Below are positions 16,653 through 24,541 of a DNA stretch of 64,000 nt, piece after piece. The notes under the pieces were generated by a model. That model did no database searches, was not told the DNA's origin, and was given only the letters and a program-made list of their open reading frames with translations. Each line of letters begins with the position of its first letter. Positions within the stretch are counted from its first letter, which is position 1. Source of the DNA: Segatella copri DSM 18205 (GTDB lineage Bacteria > Bacteroidota > Bacteroidia > Bacteroidales > Bacteroidaceae); the NCBI RefSeq assembly GCF_025151535.1, contig NZ_CP102288.1, positions 2,365,501 through 2,429,500 on the forward strand, read 5' to 3'. The translations under genes and the position numbers were made by a program.

Positions 16653-18611
16653 ATGAATATCAAGGAGAATTATCAACAATATGTAAGCCGATACGCTTCT
16701 GAGGTGGTTGCCCTGAAGCGTAAGAATACGGGATTTATAACGGGCGAGCTGCTGGCTTTTGGCGGCATCCTCGCCTTCCTGATCTGCTATTTCGCAATGG
16801 ATGGAGATACGCAGAACTATCTGATGGGGGCGGCGCTGTGCCTGATTGCCTATCTGGGAATCAGACGACTTGACGATAAGAACAAGGAGAAGATAGAGCA
16901 TCTTTCGGCTTTGCTCAAGGTTTATCAGGACGAAATCAAGGCTTGGGAGGGCGATTTCTCGCCTTTCGAAACGGGCGATTGCTATCAGAATCCGCAGCAT
17001 CCTTATTCCTTCGACCTCGATGTCTTCGGCAAGAGTTCGCTGTTCAACCGCATCTGCCGAACCATCACATCGGGCGGTTCTGAGGCACTCGCCAGGAATC
17101 TTACCCGGGAAACGCCTCTGAGCCTGGAAGATATCAAAAGAAGAAGAGATTTGCAGAAGGAATTGGCTGGAGAAGAATCCGCAAAAGAAGAATTGACTGG
17201 AGAAGGCGAAAACTGGCGAATGGAATTCCTGGCACTTGGCGAAAAGAACAGAAGCCAGACTGTGAATGGCAAGACGAAGAAGATTGATTCTGCTGCGGTG
17301 ATGGATGCGATGCAGAAGGTTTCGAAGATGGAGGTGCCGGCATGGTTTGGGTCTCCGGTTTCGCTCGTTATCGGATGGCTGCTGATTATCGGAGTAATCG
17401 GTTCCGTGATTTTATCGATATGCGATATGGTTTCGGTGGATTTCGCCCTGTGGTGGGTGTTGGTTCAATACATGGTGGTATTCTTCGTCTGCAAGCAGAC
17501 ACTTGACAAGATAGACAGCAATGGAGGCAAGCTTCGCCATCAGCTCATCGCCTATGCTCAGATACTCCAGCTTATCAACAGGCGCAATTTCCATAGCGAA
17601 TCAGGCAAGGAGATGCAGAATTCCCTGGCAGATGCCCTGCCTTCCTTTGCCCAACTGGAAAAGATATTGAAGGGGTATGACAGAAGAGGCAACTTCCTCG
17701 GTCTTTTCTTCACCGATGCCTTCATGCTGAGCGATTTCTTCCTGGTTCGCAGTTTTCTGAAATGGAAGAATACCTATATGGTGAAGATGGAGGAATGGAT
17801 GCATATCATCAGCGAGATGGATGCGATGGTTTCGATGGCGGATTTCAGATATAATCATCCGGAGGCAGAAGAGGCGGAATTTGTTTCGGGAAGTCCGGAA
17901 GCAGATACCGAAAGCGATGTTTCAGAAAATGCAGGAATCGGAAGTCCGGAAATCGTGTTTGAGGGAAAGAATCTCTATCATCCTTTTCTGGGTGCCAAGG
18001 CGGTGAAGAACGATTTCACCATCAAGGACGACAACTATTATATCATCACCGGAGCCAACATGGCGGGAAAGAGTACCTTCCTGCGTTCGCTGGGCGTGAA
18101 CTATATCCTGGCAATGGCGGGTATGCCGGTGTTTGCGGATCAGCTGAAGATTTCCCGTTTCAGATTGTTCTCGAGCATGAGAACCACCGATGATTTGACA
18201 CATGGCATCTCTTACTTTAATGCTGAGCTGATAAGACTGGAGGAGCTGCTGAAGTTCTGCAGGGAAAGTGCTGAGGGAAAGTGCTGCAAGGAAAGTGGAG
18301 AAGACAATAAGGAGCCACTCCGAACGCTGATTATTCTGGATGAGATTCTGAAGGGAACGAATTCATTGGATAAGCTGAATGGTTCGAGAAAGTTCCTCGA
18401 AGCCATTGCCAAGCAGCCGGTGAGCGGTATCATCGCTACCCACGATCTGGAGCTCTCCAAGATGGAGAATGATGCATCAGGAAAATTCCACAACTATTGT
18501 TTCGAGATAGATTTAGGCACAGATGTTACCTATACTTATAAGATACAGAAGGGTGTGGCGAGAAACCAGAATGCCACCTTCTTACTGAATAAGATTCTGG
18601 AGAAATATTAG
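16653..18611 (+). CDS. Membrane-associated MutS-like ATPase
   Basis: A 652-residue protein with two spans near the start (LLAFGGILAFLICYFAM and MGAALCLIAYLGI), another pair around 230-275 (VSLVIGWLLIIGVIGSVILS and WWVLVQYMVVFFVC) and a C-terminal MutS domain V ATPase. Walker A is GANMAGKST (about 468-476), followed by FLRSLGVNYILAMAGMPVFA; SSMRTTDDLTHGISYFNAEL is the typical signature and LIILDEILKGTNSLDK is Walker B. Lever-domain helices are present, but the mismatch-recognition domain I (FxE) is absent, so it does not act in standard mismatch repair. Such membrane MutS paralogues are common in Bacteroidota with unknown roles. The gene ends 13 bp before a strong terminator. Confidence 0.85.
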   Translation: MNIKENYQQYVSRYASEVVALKRKNTGFITGELLAFGGILAFLICYFAMDGDTQNYLMGAALCLIAYLGIRRLDDKNKEKIEHLSALLKVYQDEIKAWEGDFSPFETGDCYQNPQHPYSFDLDVFGKSSLFNRICRTITSGGSEALARNLTRETPLSLEDIKRRRDLQKELAGEESAKEELTGEGENWRMEFLALGEKNRSQTVNGKTKKIDSAAVMDAMQKVSKMEVPAWFGSPVSLVIGWLLIIGVIGSVILSICDMVSVDFALWWVLVQYMVVFFVCKQTLDKIDSNGGKLRHQLIAYAQILQLINRRNFHSESGKEMQNSLADALPSFAQLEKILKGYDRRGNFLGLFFTDAFMLSDFFLVRSFLKWKNTYMVKMEEWMHIISEMDAMVSMADFRYNHPEAEEAEFVSGSPEADTESDVSENAGIGSPEIVFEGKNLYHPFLGAKAVKNDFTIKDDNYYIITGANMAGKSTFLRSLGVNYILAMAGMPVFADQLKISRFRLFSSMRTTDDLTHGISYFNAELIRLEELLKFCRESAEGKCCKESGEDNKEPLRTLIILDEILKGTNSLDKLNGSRKFLEAIAKQPVSGIIATHDLELSKMENDASGKFHNYCFEIDLGTDVTYTYKIQKGVARNQNATFLLNKILEKY

Positions 18612-18623
18612 AATAAAAAGAGA

Positions 18624-18668
18624 AACTCCCGATAATTTGATCAGTTTCAAATTATCGGGAGTTTTCCT
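18624..18668. terminator. Bidirectional terminator between mutS-like gene and greA
   Basis: Perfect 17-bp arms, AACTCCCGATAATTTGA and its complement (18624-18640, 18647-18663), loop of 6, with T's after it on the plus strand and A's before it. It serves the two convergent genes. Confidence 0.92.
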
Positions 18669-18681
18669 TTTAAAGAATACA

Positions 18682-19146
18682 TTATAGCTCCACGCTATCC
18701 AGGCGGAATTTGAGCAAGCCGGCTGGTACCTTTACCATTACCTCTTCACCTGCCTTCTTACCCAGAAGGGCCTTGGCGATAGGCGACTTGATGGAAATCT
18801 TGCCACTATGCAAATCAGCCTCGTGAGGATTTACTATGGTATAATTCATGCTGCACTTGTTGGCGAGATTGGTAATCTTAATCTTGCTCAACAAGCCAAC
18901 GGTATCACTCTTCAGGCGAGACTTGTCGATGACACGGGCATTCTCCAAGACCTTCTGTTTGAAGCTGATGCGGCTCAACAGCTTGCCCTGCTCACGCTTG
19001 GCTGCATGATACTCGAAATTCTCACTGAGGTCGCCCTTATCGCGGGCCTCAGCTATCGCATCGCGAACGGCTGGCAACTCTACGTTAACCATGTGTTGAA
19101 GTTCGGCCACGAGCTCATCGTAACCTTCCTGAGACATATATTCCAT
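18682..19146 (-). CDS. greA: Transcription elongation factor GreA
   Basis: A 154-residue protein of normal GreA length. The N-terminal coiled coil carries the diagnostic DKGDLSENFEYHAAKREQ at its tip (D and E at the tip insert through the RNA polymerase secondary channel), and the C-terminal FKBP-like domain shows NPHEADLHSGKISIKSPIAKALLGKKAGE. It rescues backtracked RNA polymerase by stimulating transcript cleavage. It is a monocistronic gene with a consensus promoter at 19192-19223 and is convergent with the MutS-like gene. Confidence 0.95.
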   Translation of the reverse strand: MEYMSQEGYDELVAELQHMVNVELPAVRDAIAEARDKGDLSENFEYHAAKREQGKLLSRISFKQKVLENARVIDKSRLKSDTVGLLSKIKITNLANKCSMNYTIVNPHEADLHSGKISIKSPIAKALLGKKAGEEVMVKVPAGLLKFRLDSVEL

Positions 19147-19191
19147 TTTCTCTGATAATCTTAATGAATGATGTTTTTAATTTTCGGGGTG

Positions 19192-19223
19192 CAAAGTTAC
19201 TAGTAATTCATGAAAACACCAAA
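19192..19223 (-). promoter_or_regulatory. Consensus promoter of greA
   Basis: On the minus strand TTTG (19223-19220), exactly 20 bp, TAACTTTG (19199-19192), giving a leader of about 40 nt. Confidence 0.75.
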
Positions 19224-19242
19224 CATTTTTGATAAAAAGTAA

Positions 19243-19289
19243 ATAAAAAAAGAGAAGATGTGCAGCCATGACAGACAACACATCTTCTC
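19243..19289 (-). terminator. Terminator of the MetE-like pseudogene
   Basis: Arms GAGAAGATGTG (19252-19262) and CACATCTTCTC (19279-19289), followed on the minus strand by a T run (A's at 19244-19251). Confidence 0.8.
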
Positions 19290-19302
19290 CTTGAATATAT
19301 CA

Positions 19303-19692
19303 TTATCCCCAAACTTCCTCGGAAATCTCTCTAACCAGATCTATCTTTGCCCACTGCTCAGCATCGGTCAGTTTATTACCAATCTCGCAAGAGGCGAAAC
19401 CGCATTGAGGACTGAGGCTGAGCCGATCGAGGGGGATATATCTGGCTGCTTCTCGGATGCGGGCGATGACCGTAGCCTTATCTTCCAGCACCGGAGATTT
19501 GGAGGTTACCAGACCCAGCACCACCTTCTTGCCATCTGCCACATACTTCAACGGCTCGAAACCACCCGAACGCTCATCGTCATACTCCAGATAGAAGGTA
19601 TCTACATCTTCATGAGCAAAGAGATAAGGAGCTACGGCATCGTAGGCACCCTTGGTGGCATAGCAGGAATGATAAAGGTAAGAAGAAGAATT
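19303..19692 (-). pseudogene. MetE/UroD-like methyltransferase, 3' remnant
   Basis: A 130-codon open stretch without a credible start: HSCYATKGAYDAVAPYLFAH, DVDTFYLEYDDERSGGFEPL, VVLGLVTSKSPVLEDKATVI and RLSLSPQCGFASCEIGNKL. This is the C-terminal third of the cobalamin-independent methionine-synthase-like family (intact ~370 residues); CGFAS carries the last zinc-ligand cysteine. Upstream a TAA (19693-19695) and unrelated sequence holding the Lrp promoter replace the 5' two thirds. The gene's own terminator survives at 19243-19289. Probably a relic of a deletion that brought the lrp gene next to it. Confidence 0.72.
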
Positions 19693-19731
19693 TTATTCGC
19701 CAAATATTCTCCGTAATTCAGAAAAATATAC

Positions 19732-19739
19732 TATCTTTG
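19732..19739 (+). promoter_or_regulatory. -7 element of the Lrp-family gene
   Basis: TATCTTTG followed by GCAGCG, 68 bp before the start at 19807. Confidence 0.55.
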
Positions 19740-19806
19740 CAGCGAATTAAGCTAATCAGCAGAATATTATTCTGTAAGAATCAGTAAAAACAGAAATAAA
19801 GAAACA

Positions 19807-20283
19807 ATGACAACAGAAGAAAAACTTGATGAAACAGACATCAGAATACTGAAGTTACTGCAGCAGAACTCCCGACTCACCGTAAAGGAACTTGCTGCAA
19901 GAGTCAACCTCTCCCCTTCTCCCACCTTCGAGCGGCAGAAGCGGCTGGAACGCGAGGGATACATCCAGCGATATGGAGCCATCGTAGACCATCACAAGTT
20001 GGGGCACAACGTAATCGTGCTCTGCAATATACGGCTCAAGCAGCATACCCATGACCTGATTCAGCAATTCATGGATACCGTGCAAACCATCGACCAGATA
20101 ACGGAGTGCTACAACACCACCGGTGATTACGATTTCCAGATCAAGGTATATGCCCGCGACATGAAAGCCTATCAGGACTTTATGCTCAACACCCTGGGAA
20201 ACATCGACTGCATAGGAAGTCTGCACAGCATCATCGTGATTGGAGAAATCAAGGATTCGCATTATATACCCGTAGCAAAATAA
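19807..20283 (+). CDS. Lrp/AsnC-family transcriptional regulator
   Basis: A 158-residue protein. The N-terminal HTH (about 8-60: DETDIRILKLLQQNSRLTVK, ELAARVNLSPSPTFERQKRL, EREGYIQRYGAIVD) binds DNA, and the C-terminal RAM domain (about 70-150: VLCNIRLKQH, ECYNTTGDYDFQIKVYARDM, GSLHSIIVIGEIK) binds amino acids and mediates octamers. GDYD in the RAM domain is the usual ligand-pocket motif. Members regulate amino-acid metabolism. The next gene starts 11 bp downstream, so the two may share a transcript. The adjacent MetE-like relic hints at a former methionine-related context, which is inference. Confidence 0.9.
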   Translation: MTTEEKLDETDIRILKLLQQNSRLTVKELAARVNLSPSPTFERQKRLEREGYIQRYGAIVDHHKLGHNVIVLCNIRLKQHTHDLIQQFMDTVQTIDQITECYNTTGDYDFQIKVYARDMKAYQDFMLNTLGNIDCIGSLHSIIVIGEIKDSHYIPVAK

Positions 20284-20294
20284 GGAGAAACGTG

Positions 20295-20993
20295 ATGAAA
20301 GCAAAAAATATATTGATGATATGCCTGTTTATTTCTGGACTTTTCTGCCTCCCATCCAAGGCACAGCAGCCTGGAGAAAACGTCAGTCCTCAAACCATCA
20401 GAAAACTGGGCGAGAAGCATTTCTTCTCCATCTCCACTATTCCTGATGATATCTTCCGCCTGATGCAGGGGAAGACGTATAAGAAGAACTGTACCGTGGC
20501 AAGAAGCGAACTGAGATACATAAGATGCCTGCACGTAGACAAAGACGGCAGAAACATCGTGGGAGAAATGGTGGTGAACAGGGCGATAGCCACAGATGTG
20601 CTCGACATTCTGAAAAAGCTCTACGAGGCAAAATATCCGATAGAACGGATGAGACTCATTGACTACTGGGATGCCGACGACGAAAGGGCGATGAGAGCCA
20701 ACAACTCCTCCAGCTTCAACTTCCGCTTCATCTCACATACCCATACGGTATCGAAGCACGGAAGGGGACTGGCCGTAGACATCAACACCCTCTACAATCC
20801 TTACCACAAACGACTGAAAAACGGCAAGGAAGTGGTGGAACCTGCCACCGCCCGCCCCTATCTGGACCGCAGCAAGAACCACGCTTACATGATTAAGAAA
20901 GGCGACCTCTGCTACCGGCTCTTCAAGGCAAAAGGATTCCGATGGGGAGGTGACTGGAAACACAGCAAAGATTACCAGCACTTCGAAAAATAG
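20295..20993 (+). CDS. DUF-type M15 family peptidase (D-Ala-D-Ala carboxypeptidase-like), secreted
   Basis: A 232-residue secreted protein with signal peptide ILMICLFISGLFCLPSKAQ. The M15 (VanY/extensin-like) zinc site is visible in SKHGRGLAVDIN (His and Asp ligands, about residues 154-162) and in DYQHFE near the C-terminus (third His ligand). GGDW before it is typical of the family. It would cut peptide cross-bridges or D-Ala-D-Ala ends of peptidoglycan in the periplasm. I prefer ATG at 20295 over GTG at 20292, since AAGGAG lies 8 bp before the former. It follows the Lrp gene closely and is followed by a strong terminator. Confidence 0.85.
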   Translation: MKAKNILMICLFISGLFCLPSKAQQPGENVSPQTIRKLGEKHFFSISTIPDDIFRLMQGKTYKKNCTVARSELRYIRCLHVDKDGRNIVGEMVVNRAIATDVLDILKKLYEAKYPIERMRLIDYWDADDERAMRANNSSSFNFRFISHTHTVSKHGRGLAVDINTLYNPYHKRLKNGKEVVEPATARPYLDRSKNHAYMIKKGDLCYRLFKAKGFRWGGDWKHSKDYQHFEK

Positions 20994-21033
20994 AAATGCA
21001 GGAAAGAACAGCCGGCAAGGAAAGGACATAAAA

Positions 21034-21087
21034 AAAGACTATGCCTATGTTACATCATTTCTTTAGTAACTATGGCATAGTCTTTTA
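21034..21087 (+). terminator. Terminator after the M15 peptidase gene
   Basis: A long hairpin AAGACTATGCC...GTTAC / GTAAC...GGCATAGTCTT with a T-rich end. Confidence 0.85.
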
Positions 21088-21161
21088 TTATCCAAACGAT
21101 CTTTTTTATATGTAAAACAAATTTAACAATTCTGCTACAGCCTTATTATAATACATTGTAA

Positions 21162-21266
21162 CTAGCTGTACCAGACAGAATTATATTCTCTACGTTCATC
21201 GTCCTCATTATAGAGGTTCTCATATTCAAGGTTCATAGCCTCGAATGATTCCTGTGTCTGTTTCAT
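21162..21266 (-). CDS. Putative 34-residue small protein
   Basis: Minus-strand frame of 34 codons, beginning MKQTQESFEAMNLEYENLYN and continuing EDDERREYNSVWYS. It is acidic, rich in Glu, Asp and Tyr, without membrane segment or Cys. It is preceded by a very strong Shine-Dalgarno sequence GAGGAGG 7 bp before the ATG, unusual here because most genes in this window lack one. It is too short for composition statistics. It may be a genuine microprotein or a leader peptide. No neighbour on the same strand lies within 2 kb, so it would be transcribed alone. Confidence 0.5.
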   Translation of the reverse strand: MKQTQESFEAMNLEYENLYNEDDERREYNSVWYS

Positions 21267-21451
21267 GATAACTCCTCCTCTATTTATTAAGTTCAACTTT
21301 TAATATGGCAAAATTACTAAAAAAACAGATTTCTGATGTCAATATTTCAGAAAACTTTTGTATTTTTGCACCATCTCTGCACATCAGGGGCAAAAAGTGC
21401 AAAAAAACAGCTCTGTTCAAGAGCCATGCAAGATAAAAAACAAGAAACAAG

Positions 21452-22687
21452 ATGAAGATATTAGATACTTTACGACTCGACAGAATGAAGTGGCGCCACT
21501 GGGTACTGCTGCTGTTGCTCATCCTCGTCACCCTTACCAAGATGATTCCTCTCTGGGGAGTTATCTACACCTACCGTGTTTATCCCGTTATCGGCAGCCT
21601 TCTTTCGCCCATCTCGGGCATCTTTCCTTTTGCCGTGGGCGATATTTTCATAGCTCTCAGCATCGCCTGGGTCATCCTCTATCCTATCTACGAGATGGGA
21701 TTACGGAAGAAACTCGCCCGTCGGTTTATCTTTCTTGCTGCCAAGAGCGGCGGCTATCCGAAGAAAAAGGCGGTTTTCGGAAGGGTAATTGAATATCTGC
21801 TGTGGGTATATGTTTGGTTTTATGCAGCTTGGGGACTGAACTATTCGCAGCCTGTTATCTATTATAGAGTTGGCATGAAGCCTGCTGAGGTTTCGGAAGT
21901 GAAGTTCCGGAAATTTGCCTACCAGTATGCCGACAGCCTCAACCTTTTGAGTGAAGAACGGAGAGGGAAGAGTGAAAAATTCAATTGTATTGTGGATGAT
22001 AAACTGAAGAATCGGGTGCGGGATGCGGTTCTGAAGGAATATAACAAGATAGGCTATCGGGAGGGCATCAATCCGCCTTTCAACCAGCATCCGCATGCCA
22101 AGACGATGGTGTTTACGCCCATCAGTTCGATGTCGGGTGTAACCGGCAGCATGGGACCATTCTTCTGCGAATTTACGCTGAACGGCGATATTCTTGCACA
22201 CGATTATCCTGCTACCTATGCCCATGAGTTTGCTCATTTTCTGGGCATTGCCAACGAAGGAGAGGCAAATTTCTACAGTTATCTCGTCTGTACGGCATCA
22301 CAGGATAAGGCGGTGAAATTCAGCGGATATTACCACATTCTGCCCCATGTATTATATAATGTATTCGACATCCTCGGCGAAAAGGAAGGTGAAAAATATC
22401 TGAAATATATCCGTCCTGAGATAATCAGGCTGCTGAAAAGCGACCGCCAATACTGGCAAGGCAAAAGATGCAAGGCACTGGATGCTGCCCAGGATTTCTT
22501 CTTCGAGCTCTATCTGAGAGGCAACCATGTAGAAGGCGGCAGAAAGAGCTATGCCGGCGTCATCGGTCTGATTCTGGCTTGGGAAGAAAAAAAAAGGCTA
22601 GTATACCCTCGCACGCCAGCCTTTTTAAAAGTTTTCGCATATTTTTTTCGATGCCCGCTTAATTTTTCCTTCTCTTTTCTCTTTTAA
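21452..22687 (+). CDS. DUF3810 membrane protein with metalloprotease-like HExxH motif
   Basis: A 411-residue protein. Three N-terminal spans (WVLLLLLILVTLTKMIPLW, VGDIFIALSIAWVILYP and VIEYLLWVYVWFYAAWGL) are followed by a soluble domain with SSMSGVTGSMGPFFCEFTL and HEFAHFLGIANEGEAN, the HExxH-type site of DUF3810. It is probably an outer-surface or periplasmic zinc peptidase, substrate unknown. The last ~30 residues (LVYPRTPAFLKVFAYFFRCP...) are encoded across a terminator and after nine A's; loss of one A would end the protein at EEKKG. The family length is ~360-380, so the extension is suspect. A -7 box TATTTTTG is at 21361-21368. Confidence 0.8.
   Translation: MKILDTLRLDRMKWRHWVLLLLLILVTLTKMIPLWGVIYTYRVYPVIGSLLSPISGIFPFAVGDIFIALSIAWVILYPIYEMGLRKKLARRFIFLAAKSGGYPKKKAVFGRVIEYLLWVYVWFYAAWGLNYSQPVIYYRVGMKPAEVSEVKFRKFAYQYADSLNLLSEERRGKSEKFNCIVDDKLKNRVRDAVLKEYNKIGYREGINPPFNQHPHAKTMVFTPISSMSGVTGSMGPFFCEFTLNGDILAHDYPATYAHEFAHFLGIANEGEANFYSYLVCTASQDKAVKFSGYYHILPHVLYNVFDILGEKEGEKYLKYIRPEIIRLLKSDRQYWQGKRCKALDAAQDFFFELYLRGNHVEGGRKSYAGVIGLILAWEEKKRLVYPRTPAFLKVFAYFFRCPLNFSFSFLF
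22591..22630 (+). terminator. Terminator inside the 3' end of the DUF3810 frame
   Basis: AAAAAGGCT (22591-22599) pairs with AGCCTTTTT (22618-22626). It overlaps the final codons of the frame that runs to 22687. Confidence 0.75.
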
Positions 22688-22742
22688 TATCATAGAGAAG
22701 AGAAAAAAGGAGCTATTCCTCCGCTTTCTCAAAGAAAAAGTA

Positions 22743-22750
22743 TATATTTG
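22743..22750 (+). promoter_or_regulatory. -7 element of the sigma/macro-domain gene
   Basis: TATATTTG, 28 bp before the ATG at 22778. It overlaps the upstream in-frame TTG at 22748 and so rules that start out. Confidence 0.6.
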
Positions 22751-22777
22751 CAAACGGATTTAGAATATCGAATCGAT

Positions 22778-23965
22778 ATGAAGAAAGAAAAGAATTTTTC
22801 AGAAACTGATTTTCAGAAGAAGAAGGCATTGGAAAGCTTATCGGACGATGAGATTCTGCAGGGCTTCAAAGATGCAGATGCCAGAATCGTAAGGGAGTAT
22901 TACTACGGATACTGCCGGGTGGCTTATTGCATCTACGATAAGCGATATGACCTGCAGCACAAGCCAGGCATGGACTTCTTCTCGCTGGCTCACGAATATT
23001 ATCTCTATCTCTGCGAACACGACTTCAAGCCTCTGGAAGACCGGAAGCCGAGCATGTCGCTCAAAACCTGGATGGTGAATGGTTTCCGGTTCCTGCTGCT
23101 GGATAAACTGAAGGAGGTGGTAAAGGAGCATCGCTTCGAGAGTTTCGAAGCAAGGCAGGAAAGCCGCAAGATGCAGTTTGACGTGACCGACAACCAGTTT
23201 GAACACGATCTTTACCAGACGATAGAGGACATCGGCAATTTCTATTATGGCAGAGACAGCAAGAACAGCATCATTCTGAAGATGCTCTATATAGAGGGAT
23301 TCCGGGGCAAGGACGTAGCCGCTCAGTTGGGCATATCCCATTCTGCCGTCACCCAGCGTTGCCAGAAGATGATGCACGATGTGGTGATTCCTTATTTCAA
23401 GAGATACTTCGATGCATCGGAATACGGAAGCTATCTGTCGTTCGCGGAGGAAGACACATGTATCGAAAGTGCTCCGAAGATGTCGATGCCGAGAATGATG
23501 TCCGAGTGCATGTGCTGCAAGGAAGCGGCAGATAAAGGCAATAACATATTTAATAATAAGAAGAATATGGAAGATATGAAGAAGGGAAGAATCACTCCTA
23601 GCTGGATTGATTCATTAAAGGAGAACGAGATTTTTGTGTTTGGCAGCAATCTGGCTGGCATGCATGGTGGTGGAGCTGCCCGTATAGCCCGCCTGCATTT
23701 CGGTGCCGTCATGGGCAAGGGTGTTGGTTTGCAAGGTCAGAGTTACGCCATCCCAACGATGCAGGGCGGCGTAGAAACCATCCGTCCATACGTGGATGAT
23801 TTCATCGCCTATGCCAAGCATCATCAAGAGCTTCATTTCCTGGTAACCCCAATAGGTTGCGGCATCGCCGGTTTCGAAGCCGAAGACATCGCCCCATTGT
23901 TTGAGAGCGCAAAGGAAATCAAGAACATCAGCCTTCCGGAGAGTTTCTGGGAGGTGATAGAGTAA
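22778..23965 (+). CDS. Sigma-70-like protein fused to a macro-like (A1S_2505-type) domain
   Basis: A 395-residue two-part protein. Residues ~20-205 look like a small sigma factor: LSDDEILQGFKDADARIVRE, YYYGYCRVAYCIYDKRYD and SLKTWMVNGFRFLLLDKLKE (region-2-like), then IILKMLYIEGFRGKDVAAQL with GISHSAVTQRCQKMM (region-4 HTH). A Cys-containing linker (MSECMCCKEAADKG, 241-254) leads to residues ~275-395: EIFVFGSNLAGMHGGGAARI, GKGVGLQGQSYAIPTM, and LVTPIGCGIAGFEAEDIAP, a macro-like fold annotated A1S_2505 that may bind ADP-ribose. The frame is continuous. The gene leads a run toward an ADP-ribosylglycohydrolase at 25154, so a role in sensing ADP-ribose is plausible but unproven. Confidence 0.72.
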   Translation: MKKEKNFSETDFQKKKALESLSDDEILQGFKDADARIVREYYYGYCRVAYCIYDKRYDLQHKPGMDFFSLAHEYYLYLCEHDFKPLEDRKPSMSLKTWMVNGFRFLLLDKLKEVVKEHRFESFEARQESRKMQFDVTDNQFEHDLYQTIEDIGNFYYGRDSKNSIILKMLYIEGFRGKDVAAQLGISHSAVTQRCQKMMHDVVIPYFKRYFDASEYGSYLSFAEEDTCIESAPKMSMPRMMSECMCCKEAADKGNNIFNNKKNMEDMKKGRITPSWIDSLKENEIFVFGSNLAGMHGGGAARIARLHFGAVMGKGVGLQGQSYAIPTMQGGVETIRPYVDDFIAYAKHHQELHFLVTPIGCGIAGFEAEDIAPLFESAKEIKNISLPESFWEVIE

Positions 23966-24002
23966 AGAATTGGAATAATACATAATTTAAACATTATAAG
24001 AT

Positions 24003-24539
24003 ATGAAGACAAATAATAAAGATAAGTATTTTGATATACCAAAGAATTATCAGAATTTTGTATTGGTACAAAAGACGAATGCAAAACCTGAAGATTATGG
24101 TTACACAGAGGAGGCTGTATTGAGTGTTTTGGATCTGGTCAAGAATGATCCAAACAATTATGACCTTGAAGATGACGACCTACAAAACGACTTGGGTTGT
24201 TTCTTCAACGATGGAGTATGCGTTGAAAGAAATGTAGAGTTTGCTAAATATTGGTTTGCCAAATCTGCAGATCAAGGCAATGACTTAGCTCGTAGCAACT
24301 TGGCAGACATCTATCGTAAAGGTACAGATGGAACAGAAGTTGACCTAAAGAAAGCATTTGAATTGTATAAGGCCTGTGGTTTGCCATACGCCCACTTTCG
24401 TTGTGGAGAGTTTTACGAAAAAGGTTGGGGAGTAGATAAAAATATAGAAGAAGCTAAACGCTACTATTCATTAGCCTACTCAGAAGGACATCCTTTGGCT
24501 AAAAAGAAACTAAAAGATTGGAATTTTTTAGAGGATTAA
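24003..24539 (+). CDS. Sel1-repeat (TPR-like) protein
   Basis: A 178-residue soluble protein with about three Sel1 repeats from residue 60 on: DLGCFFNDGVCVERNVEFAK, YWFAKSADQGNDLARSNLAD, YRKGTDGTEVDLKKAFELYK, CGEFYEKGWGVDKNIEEAKR and YYSLAYSEGHPLAKKKL. These pair-of-helices repeats bind other proteins. There is no signal peptide. The gene is AT-richer than its upstream neighbour, suggesting accessory origin. Its stop codon lies 2 bp from the next start (24542), so the two are translationally close and probably act together. Partner unknown. Confidence 0.8.
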   Translation: MKTNNKDKYFDIPKNYQNFVLVQKTNAKPEDYGYTEEAVLSVLDLVKNDPNNYDLEDDDLQNDLGCFFNDGVCVERNVEFAKYWFAKSADQGNDLARSNLADIYRKGTDGTEVDLKKAFELYKACGLPYAHFRCGEFYEKGWGVDKNIEEAKRYYSLAYSEGHPLAKKKLKDWNFLED

Positions 24540-24541
24540 AG

